The notes below the pieces were generated by a model. The model ran no database searches. It was given only the letters and a program-made list of their open reading frames with translations, and was not told the DNA's origin. From Idiomarina sp. UBA6142 (GTDB taxonomy: Bacteria; Pseudomonadota; Gammaproteobacteria; Enterobacterales; Alteromonadaceae), in the NCBI GenBank assembly GCA_002423905.1, contig DIVC01000100.1:1-5344 (forward strand): a stretch of DNA of 5,344 bases, given 5' to 3'. Below are positions 1 to 5,344 of the stretch, one piece after another (the stretch's first letter is position 1; each line of letters starts with the position of its first letter). The translations under genes and the position numbers were made by a program.

Positions 1-69
1 TTACTGTTTTTTTGCCGACTGCTGAGTTTCTATACAAAGCATGTAAAATTTGCACGAAGTTCTTTTAAT

Positions 70-98
70 TCGCCAGTATAGCGGCTTTCTGCTAGTAT
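70..98 (+). promoter_or_regulatory. Candidate sigma-70 promoter upstream of the carbonic-anhydrase-like gene
   Basis: A -35-like hexamer TCGCCA (70-75, 4 of 6 matches to TTGACA) is followed after 17 bases by TAGTAT (93-98, 4 of 6 matches to TATAAT). A TG dinucleotide at 90-91 gives an extended -10 arrangement (TGC before the hexamer). Transcription would begin near 105, leaving a leader of about 45 bases. Both hexamers are imperfect and the region is AT-rich, so chance matches are likely. The rest of positions 1-150 shows no gene, tRNA or convincing terminator. Confidence 0.25.
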
Positions 99-136
99 TT
101 TTGTATCTGCTTCAATGATCAAAAAGATAACAAATT

Positions 137-141
137 AGAGG
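137..141 (+). promoter_or_regulatory. Ribosome binding site of the carbonic-anhydrase-like gene
   Basis: AGAGG lies nine bases before the ATG at 151, a normal Shine-Dalgarno core at near-normal spacing. It fixes the start of the downstream gene, whose protein also begins where the family usually begins. Confidence 0.7.
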
Positions 142-150
142 TAAATAACC

Positions 151-702
151 ATGAGTGGGGATATTCGTAGTTATCGTGGTATTGAACCGCAACTCGGTGA
201 GCACGTTTATGTGGATCGCAGCGCAGTCTTGATTGGTGATGTTCGACTCGCTGAACACGCGAGTATTTGGCCATTGGTCTCGGCGCGCGGTGACGTCAAC
301 TATATTCGCATTGGGGCGCGGACCAATGTGCAGGACAATTGTGTATTGCATGTCAGCCGAGCCAGCACTGGTAACCCTGACGGTGAGCCATTGATTATTG
401 GTGATGATGTGACGATTGGACACCACGTGATGCTACATGGCTGTCGCATTGGTAACCGCGTATTAATTGGTATGTCGGCTATTGTTATGGATGGCGCCGT
501 GGTTGAAGACGATGTGATTATTGGTGCCGGTAGTTTAGTGCCACCGGGTAAAGTATTAGCAAGCGGCTATTTATACATGGGTAGCCCAGTACAGCAGCAA
601 CGACCTCTGCATAAGCATGAAATCGAGTTCTTACCACAATCAGCGGCCAACTATGTGTTACTAAAAAACGACTACCAACTCAACGTAGCGTCTATTGAAT
701 GA
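151..702 (+). CDS. yrdA: Gamma carbonic anhydrase family protein (YrdA type), left-handed beta-helix
   Basis: This 183-residue protein has the hexapeptide-repeat pattern of a left-handed beta-helix, seen as repeated I/V-G-x-x-x-x-I/V rungs from about residue 15 to 145. A C-terminal helix follows (about 152-172), as in trimeric gamma carbonic anhydrases. Likely zinc ligands are His67 (VLHV), His91 and His96 (GHHVMLH), with the expected five-residue step between the last two. Arg46, Asp48, Asn59 and Gln61 match conserved active-site positions of the archaeal enzyme Cam. The acidic loop that carries Cam's proton-shuttle glutamate is missing and Val49 follows Asp48, as is usual in the short YrdA/CaiE/PaaY-like branch. 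Metal binding is therefore well supported, but carbonic anhydrase activity is uncertain; many homologues have weak or no measured activity. No signal peptide is visible, so it is probably cytoplasmic. The stop codon is two bases from that of the convergent dnaE2. No functional tie to the mutagenesis cassette is apparent. Confidence 0.93.
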   Translation: MSGDIRSYRGIEPQLGEHVYVDRSAVLIGDVRLAEHASIWPLVSARGDVNYIRIGARTNVQDNCVLHVSRASTGNPDGEPLIIGDDVTIGHHVMLHGCRIGNRVLIGMSAIVMDGAVVEDDVIIGAGSLVPPGKVLASGYLYMGSPVQQQRPLHKHEIEFLPQSAANYVLLKNDYQLNVASIE

Positions 703-704
703 TT

Positions 705-3700
705 TTAATGAAAGTCACGCGAGCGCTTGGTATGCACATTATGCTGCTCAAGCGCTGTACTACCGTCACTAAGTCGCCCAGCAATAATGTGAATTACCTC
801 ACCATGGCGCTCTAAAATTCCTCGTACCCGAAGTAGGCGTGCTGTCAGATATGCTTGCTTAAACTGACGTGCGGTAGCTTGCCACACCACGATATTCACC
901 AACCCGGTTTCATCTTCTAACGTAATAAAAGTGACCCCACTTGCCGTACCTGGTCGTTGCCTACAGGTGACAATACCAGCAACCTCGACTACCTGCTGAT
1001 GACGCAACAACGGTAGTTCGGCGGCACTACGACAGCCCTTTAACAGCCCCGATTCCCTTAATAACGCTAATGGATGACGCCGTAATGATACGCCGGTACT
1101 GGCATAATCAGCGCCAATATCGTGATATTCCAATGGCGCTGGCAGCGCACCATCATCGTTATCAGCTTCGCCGACTTGGGCAAATAACGGTAACTGCTCA
1201 TGTGCCAGCGCCATGCTTTGCCATTGGCTTTGGTAGCGATGACCACTGAGCTTCGTCAAAACATCAGCGGCCGCTAACTGTTGCAGTTCGGTCGCACTCC
1301 AACCGAGTTGGCGCAGTTGCTGTAACTGCTGATAACCACCGCTAGGCCGTCGCGCCAGCAACTCACGGCAGCGCTCACCCTGTAACCCCTTCAGTAGGCG
1401 CAAGCCTAAGCGAATGGCTAACTGGGCCTGTAAAGACACCAGTTGATGGTCCCACTGACTGGTTTGAATATCGACCGGTAACACCGGAATATGATGGCGC
1501 TTGGCATCGGTAATCAGCTGCCCAGCTGAATAAAAGCCCATGGGTAAGCTATTGAGTAGGGCACAATAAAATGCCGCGGGATAATGGCACTTCATCCAAG
1601 CCGACGCATAGGCTAAGTTGGCAAAACTGGCCGAGTGTGATTCTGGAAAGCCGTATTCGCCAAAACCACAAATTTGCTGATAAATGCGTTGTGCGTAATC
1701 AGCACTGTAACCTCGCGCTAGCATACCGTCGATTAAGCGCTGTTCGAACTGGCGTAGTTCGCCACTGCTTTTCCAATTCGCCATAGCGCGCCGCAACTGA
1801 TCCGCCTCACCGCCACTAAAACCGGCGGCGACCATAGCGAGCTTAATCACTTGCTCCTGAAAAATTGGTACTCCCAGCGTGCGCTCCAACACACTTTGTA
1901 CTGCTGAGCTGGGGTACGTGACGGGTTCTAGCCCAGCTCGGCGCCGTAAATAGGGGTGCACCATGTCGCCCTGAATAGGACCGGGCCGAACAATCGCTAT
2001 TTGCACCACCAAATCATAAAAGCGCGCCGGCTTCAGCCGTGGCAACATATTCATTTGTGCCCGCGACTCTACCTGAAACACCCCAATGGAGTCGGCTTGC
2101 TGAAGCATTTGGTACACTGCCGGGTCTTCAGCCGGTAAGCTGGCTAAATCAAGATGGCGCTGATGAAACTGCGCGACCAGCTGGAACATTTTACCCAGCG
2201 CCGTAAGCATGCCGAGCGCCAGCACATCTACTTTGATTAGTTTCAGGGTTTCAATATCGTCTTTATCCCACTGAATCACCGTACGCTCAGGCATGCTGGC
2301 ATTTTCTACTGGTACCAACTGCGCCAAGCTGTTCGCAGCGATCACAAAGCCCCCCACATGCTGCGACAAATGCCGAGGCATACCGCGCAATTGCTCAGTT
2401 AATTGCAGTAACCAGCGGCCACGGGTGGTGTGTGCTAGTTGTGGTACTTGCTGTTGTAGTTGTTGCTGCCAATCAAGCTGTTGATCACGCCGATCAATAT
2501 GGCGCATATAGTGCGCCAGCTCTTGCTCACTAAAACCCAGCGCTTTGCCGACATCACGAAAAGCACTACGCAACCGATAGCAAATCACGGTGGCGGCCAA
2601 CGCCGCCCGTTCGCGGCTATATTTTTGATAGATGTATTGAATGATTTCTTCACGTCGTTGATGCTCAAAATCAACATCAATATCCGGTGGCTCATCGCGT
2701 TCCACTGAAATAAAGCGCTCAAACAACACGTCAATTTGGTCTGGGTTGACCGCGGTAATTTGTAGACAGTAGCAGACCACTGAGTTGGCCGCTGAACCGC
2801 GACCTTGATACAAAATACCGCGCAGCTGGGCAAACTGTACTAAGTCATGAATAGTGAGAAAAAAATAGGCGTAACCTAATTGCGCAATGAGGCTCAGCTC
2901 TTTTTCCAACTTTTCCTGCACATCACTCCGTAGACCATCGGGAAAGCGCAGCTTCACGCCGGCATAAGTCAATTCGCGTAAATAATCATCGGCGCTACGA
3001 CCAGCAGGGACCAGTTCGGCAGGATACTGATAACTCAACTCGCTCATACTGAACTGACAACGCTGGCTCAAGCTGCTAGCTGCAGCTAGCCAAGCCATGG
3101 GGTAGCAGCGTTGTAATTCGGCCCGGCTACGCAGACAAAATTCGTGATTCGGCAGCAGCTGCTCCACCACGTCGGACACCGCTTGCCCAGCTCGAATAGC
3201 CGTCATGACATCATATAACGGCTGGCGATCAGGCTGATGGTAATACACCTCGCAAGCGGCTAATACTGGAATACCTGATTGCTGATGATAGTGCACATAG
3301 CGCCGATAATGCTCGGCATCGTTGGCTTGATAGTGGCGACTATAGGCTAACCACAAACGCTCTGGGAAAGCTTGCTGTAGCTGCTGATAATAATCAGCAA
3401 AAGCCTCTTCACTAGCAGGGCGCCACAGGAGTAAGCAATCACTTAGGCTACTGTTGGCAGCGGCTAGAAACGCTTCAACACTGAGCTGGTAGCTGCCTTT
3501 TGTCGCCCGCCGCCGGGCCTGGGTAATCAGCTCACATAATTGTGCATAGCCCTGATGCTGTTGCACCAATAACACCAATCGACCTAATTCAGGGAGTTCA
3601 AATTCGCTACCAATAATCAGTTTCAGTGGACTATTACGTGCTGCCACGTAAGCTTTTACCGCGCCAGCTAACGAGCATTCATCGGTGATCGCTAAGGCTT

Positions 3701-3818
3701 GATAACCCAGCTCAATAGCTCGCTGCACCAACTCTTTGGGCTGTGATGCAGCGCGTAAAAAACTGTAGCTACTGCGGCAGTGCAGCGCCACCGGTGCCCA
3801 ATCAGGTGAACCAGCCAT
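705..3818 (-). CDS. dnaE2: Error-prone DNA polymerase DnaE2 (C-family alpha subunit paralogue)
   Basis: DnaE2 is the lesion-bypass polymerase of the ImuA-ImuB-DnaE2 mutasome. The 1037-residue product is of normal family length. An N-terminal PHP domain begins at LHCRSSYSF (12-20) and ITDECSLAG (44-52); the His-Ser-Asp metal motif of replicative DnaE is replaced by Arg-Ser-Ser, so proofreading activity is unlikely. The palm holds QGRGSAANS (338-346) and PPDIDVDF (377-384), giving catalytic Asp381 and Asp383, with the third aspartate probably Asp531 (IKVDVLALG). DnaE2 signatures include PRHLSQHVGGFVIA (481-494), GFGEYGFPESHSASF (718-732) and CALLNSLPMGFYS (752-764). A helix-hairpin-helix region (about 800-860) and an OB fold (about 944-1010) follow. 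QLPLF (875-879) looks like a beta-clamp motif. The ATG at 3818 is chosen because family homology starts just after it; the frame stays open to an ATG at 3923, but that extension lies entirely inside imuB and has no family counterpart. It overlaps the imuB end by 17 bases, suggesting translational coupling. Glutamine is unusually frequent (about 9 percent). Confidence 0.95.
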   Translation of the reverse strand: MAGSPDWAPVALHCRSSYSFLRAASQPKELVQRAIELGYQALAITDECSLAGAVKAYVAARNSPLKLIIGSEFELPELGRLVLLVQQHQGYAQLCELITQARRRATKGSYQLSVEAFLAAANSSLSDCLLLWRPASEEAFADYYQQLQQAFPERLWLAYSRHYQANDAEHYRRYVHYHQQSGIPVLAACEVYYHQPDRQPLYDVMTAIRAGQAVSDVVEQLLPNHEFCLRSRAELQRCYPMAWLAAASSLSQRCQFSMSELSYQYPAELVPAGRSADDYLRELTYAGVKLRFPDGLRSDVQEKLEKELSLIAQLGYAYFFLTIHDLVQFAQLRGILYQGRGSAANSVVCYCLQITAVNPDQIDVLFERFISVERDEPPDIDVDFEHQRREEIIQYIYQKYSRERAALAATVICYRLRSAFRDVGKALGFSEQELAHYMRHIDRRDQQLDWQQQLQQQVPQLAHTTRGRWLLQLTEQLRGMPRHLSQHVGGFVIAANSLAQLVPVENASMPERTVIQWDKDDIETLKLIKVDVLALGMLTALGKMFQLVAQFHQRHLDLASLPAEDPAVYQMLQQADSIGVFQVESRAQMNMLPRLKPARFYDLVVQIAIVRPGPIQGDMVHPYLRRRAGLEPVTYPSSAVQSVLERTLGVPIFQEQVIKLAMVAAGFSGGEADQLRRAMANWKSSGELRQFEQRLIDGMLARGYSADYAQRIYQQICGFGEYGFPESHSASFANLAYASAWMKCHYPAAFYCALLNSLPMGFYSAGQLITDAKRHHIPVLPVDIQTSQWDHQLVSLQAQLAIRLGLRLLKGLQGERCRELLARRPSGGYQQLQQLRQLGWSATELQQLAAADVLTKLSGHRYQSQWQSMALAHEQLPLFAQVGEADNDDGALPAPLEYHDIGADYASTGVSLRRHPLALLRESGLLKGCRSAAELPLLRHQQVVEVAGIVTCRQRPGTASGVTFITLEDETGLVNIVVWQATARQFKQAYLTARLLRVRGILERHGEVIHIIAGRLSDGSTALEQHNVHTKRSRDFH
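722..756. repeat. Inverted repeat near the convergent gene ends
   Basis: AGCGCTTG (722-729) and CAAGCGCT (749-756) form a perfect 8-bp stem around a 19-base loop, inside the last codons of dnaE2 and 20 bases past the stop of the carbonic-anhydrase-like gene. As the two stop codons are only two bases apart, a hairpin here could help end transcription from both sides. No T-run follows the stem on either strand, so it is not a canonical intrinsic terminator, and the repeat is also explained by dnaE2 codons. Confidence 0.35.
3075..3090. repeat. 16-bp perfect palindrome inside dnaE2
   Basis: GCTAGCTGCAGCTAGC reads identically on both strands. It lies in the dnaE2 segment encoding the Leu-Ala-Ala-Ala-Ser-Ser run near residues 244-249. 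Alanine and serine codons (GCT, AGC) readily make such palindromes, so no function is assigned. Confidence 0.4.
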
Positions 3819-5238
3819 GCACAAACCAACCCTGTTGAGAATGGAAGATCCAGCCTTGCCGCTGCTGTTGATCAAGCGCCACGTAGTAGTCACGTTGACA
3901 CGGGGCATCGTCCCACCAGCCACTCGCTAAACGTTCTGGGCCCCATTGCAACTGCCACTGTTGTGGGTCAATAGGCTGCTCCGGCTCTAACAACCATAAT
4001 GGCCGAGGTAGTTGTGGCATAACCATAGCGGGCAGCGTATTGGCTTGCCACAATTGCCACTGCTGGGCTTGCTGTGGGCGCCAATCACGTTGCGAATGGG
4101 ACCGTTGTACCGCTTGCTGGCCCAGGCGCGCCTGTAAACGACTGACTAACTCGCCCAGTGGTTGTGTGGGTGCAGCGACCTCACTACTCGCTTGTATCAA
4201 ATCACCATGTTGCAGTTGCCGTGGCTCTAGCCGCTGCGCCCGCAAACCCAATTCTAAGGCGGGCTGTGACAGTTGCTGACGTTCTAACTGCAACTGCGTT
4301 AAGCCCAGCATATCTTTCAGTTGCCACACTGGGTGGGCAAAACGGATCGGTTGTTCGGTATGCTGACCATCTCGATGTTTTACCTGTAGCAATATGCTAC
4401 GCACACTGAGTTGCCGCACCTGCAAAAAAGCCTCGAGTTGCTGCAATAGACGCCGCAACGGAAATAGTAACTGCTGCCAACTGGCTACTTCAGCGAGCAA
4501 ATCGAGTTGCTGACTAAACTGTGCTGGTGGCTGGTAGTACTGTTGTGGCGTCGGTAACTCACCCTGTAGTTGCGCTAAATACTGCGTCATGGCCCGACCA
4601 AAGCGCTTACCTAAAGCGCTGCGATGACGCTGTTGTAAGGCGCCTATCGTGGTGATCCCCAGCTGCTGTAAGCGGGTGATGTGGATGGGCTCTAAGCCAC
4701 TCCTGCTAATGGGTAATTGTGCTACCGCTTGTTGTACCGTGCGGGCATCGTTACTGAGTACGCTATGCCCGGCTTGCGCTAATAGGCGCGCCCGCATTGG
4801 AGTGTCGCCACTAGCCACCACGTAAGCAATCGGCCATTCCTGTAAGCGCTGTTGTAATTGCTGCAATAAGCCGTGAAAACCACCATACAAGCGCAGCACG
4901 CTAGCTACTTCGAATAACAAGCCTTGCGGTGGATACAACGCAATATGGGCAATATCTTGGTACCACAGCTGCGCCAACTGTTCGAGAATACGTTGTTCTT
5001 GAGCCGCTTGGTAAGGTCGCAACTGCAGCTCTGCGACTAAGGTGGTGGCGGTGACTTCGGTCATATGCTTATGAATGCCTGCTGCGGCCGCTGCTTGATT
5101 ATATTGCACCACTTGGCGCGCCCCAACGCGACTACCCTCTAGTAGAATTTGTGGCTGCTGTTGTTGCACCGATGTTTGCAGCGCCAACTGAGTATCAAGC
5201 AGCAACTGTGGCGCGTGCATATACAACCAGGCATTCAT
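3802..5238 (-). CDS. imuB: ImuB, Y-family polymerase-like mutasome subunit lacking catalytic residues
   Basis: ImuB bridges DnaE2, ImuA and the beta clamp in the SOS mutasome; it is built like a Y-family polymerase but does not polymerise. The 478-residue product starts with the family pattern (AWLYMHAPQLLLD, 3-15), where DinB-like enzymes carry catalytic aspartates; here those sites read Tyr/His. The second acidic motif (Asp-Glu of DinB) is also absent: the matching stretch is PPQGLLFEVASVLRLYGG (103-120). A helix-hairpin-helix region follows (about 180-227), then a little-finger-like domain (about 240-350). The ImuB-specific C terminus is clear: RPLWLLEPE (412-420), GPERLASGWW (433-442), RDYYVA (449-454) and WFVHGWF at the end. 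The ATG start overlaps the imuA stop as ATGA, so coupled translation is likely; no strong ribosome binding site is visible. Glutamine makes up about 85 of 478 residues (hand count), which is exceptional. No clear QLxLF clamp motif stands in the usual place; QHGDLI (343-348) is a degenerate candidate. Confidence 0.94.
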   Translation of the reverse strand: MNAWLYMHAPQLLLDTQLALQTSVQQQQPQILLEGSRVGARQVVQYNQAAAAAGIHKHMTEVTATTLVAELQLRPYQAAQEQRILEQLAQLWYQDIAHIALYPPQGLLFEVASVLRLYGGFHGLLQQLQQRLQEWPIAYVVASGDTPMRARLLAQAGHSVLSNDARTVQQAVAQLPISRSGLEPIHITRLQQLGITTIGALQQRHRSALGKRFGRAMTQYLAQLQGELPTPQQYYQPPAQFSQQLDLLAEVASWQQLLFPLRRLLQQLEAFLQVRQLSVRSILLQVKHRDGQHTEQPIRFAHPVWQLKDMLGLTQLQLERQQLSQPALELGLRAQRLEPRQLQHGDLIQASSEVAAPTQPLGELVSRLQARLGQQAVQRSHSQRDWRPQQAQQWQLWQANTLPAMVMPQLPRPLWLLEPEQPIDPQQWQLQWGPERLASGWWDDAPCQRDYYVALDQQQRQGWIFHSQQGWFVHGWFT

Positions 5239-5344
5239 GTGAATAGGCGACGGCGTACAGGTAGCAGTTCATCGACGGGGCAACGGAAGGGCGGTAATGG
5301 CCAGCCAAAACGACGTTTTTTGATACCGACTTGCAGCCCTTGTT
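5235..5344 (-). CDS. imuA: ImuA C-terminal fragment (RecA-like SOS mutasome protein), cut by the window edge
   Basis: An open frame enters from the right edge and ends with TGA at 5237-5235. It yields 35 residues beginning QGLQVGIKKRRFGWPLPP and ending RRRLFT. The Gly-Leu-Gln-Val followed by a basic Lys-Lys-Arg-Arg and Gly-Trp-Pro run resembles the C terminus of ImuA proteins (also annotated SulA-like or RecA-like). The position directly upstream of imuB, with a 4-base ATGA overlap, is the standard cassette order. ImuA is a RecA-fold protein needed for DnaE2/ImuB-dependent mutagenesis. The ATP-binding core, the start codon and the expected LexA-controlled promoter all lie beyond the window, so the call rests mainly on gene order plus this short tail. 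Confidence 0.8.
   Translation of the reverse strand, partial: QGLQVGIKKRRFGWPLPPFRCPVDELLPVRRRLFT

Noticed and set aside
20..39. Possible LexA box: CTG at 22-24, ten bases, then CAA at 35-37, with a good TATACA right half.
   Set aside because: The last triplet is CAA rather than CAG, the left half is poor, and about 12 of 20 positions match the gammaproteobacterial consensus. It lies far from the imu cassette start, whose SOS box should be beyond the right edge.
1..42. Minus-strand ORF ending with TAA at 1-3, starting at the ATG at 42 (13 codons).
   Set aside because: Too short, no ribosome binding site and no recognisable sequence; the open frame behind the ATG runs only to a stop at 112-114.
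75..80. Minus-strand -10 hexamer TATACT followed by a GC-rich GGCG, recalling stringent promoters.
   Set aside because: No -35 resembling TTGACA is found 16-18 bases upstream on the minus strand, and no gene or RNA starts within the remaining bases.
115..138. Seven-codon ORF ending just at the ribosome binding site of the carbonic-anhydrase-like gene, a possible leader peptide.
   Set aside because: It has no Shine-Dalgarno of its own and no attenuator-like hairpins around it; likely chance in AT-rich DNA.
112..426. Minus-strand 104-codon frame opposite the carbonic-anhydrase-like gene.
   Set aside because: It is a shadow of a well-supported plus-strand gene and shows no family features; the same applies to the plus-strand frames opposite dnaE2 and imuB.
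3819..3923. A 35-residue N-terminal extension of DnaE2 starting at the ATG at 3923.
   Set aside because: The extension lies wholly within imuB, has no similarity to DnaE2 N termini, and family homology begins just after the ATG at 3818.
4601..4620. Recurrent AAGCGCT / AGCGCT words (also near 722, 751, 1735 and 2714) as a possible DNA uptake or regulatory repeat.
   Set aside because: All copies lie in coding DNA and fit common codon combinations; spacing is irregular and the word does not match uptake signals I know.

Overview
The window carries most of a known SOS mutagenesis cassette, imuA-imuB-dnaE2, on the minus strand. Facing it on the plus strand is a gamma-class carbonic-anhydrase-like gene of the YrdA type. 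Gene density is very high and base composition is mixed. The gene set and protein sequences point to a proteobacterium, most likely a gammaproteobacterium. An Alteromonadales- or Idiomarinaceae-like host is possible, but that is a guess from overall feel and not from a diagnostic marker.

Layout. Positions 1-150 are an AT-rich intergenic stretch with a plausible but weak promoter and a clear ribosome binding site for the plus-strand gene. Positions 151-702 encode the 183-residue left-handed beta-helix protein (gamma carbonic anhydrase family). Only two bases separate its stop codon from the stop codon of dnaE2, so the two transcription units converge tail to tail. From there to the right edge everything is one minus-strand operon, read right to left: the last 35 codons of imuA (5235-5344, the rest lies outside), imuB (3802-5238) and dnaE2 (705-3818). 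imuA and imuB overlap by 4 bases (ATGA). imuB and dnaE2 overlap by 17 bases at the chosen start.

How the genes work together. In studied bacteria ImuA (a RecA-like accessory protein), ImuB (a Y-family polymerase relative without catalytic residues) and DnaE2 (an error-prone C-family polymerase) form a damage-tolerance mutasome under LexA control. DnaE2 synthesises across lesions, and ImuB links it to the beta sliding clamp. The LexA-controlled promoter would lie upstream of imuA, beyond the right edge. The carbonic-anhydrase-like gene has no obvious functional link to the cassette.

I did not find a previously undescribed system. The points most worth a second look are the extreme glutamine content of ImuB (about 18 percent by hand count) and the apparent placement of a good clamp-binding motif in DnaE2 where ImuB's is doubtful. 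The inverted repeat at the convergent gene ends also deserves a check.
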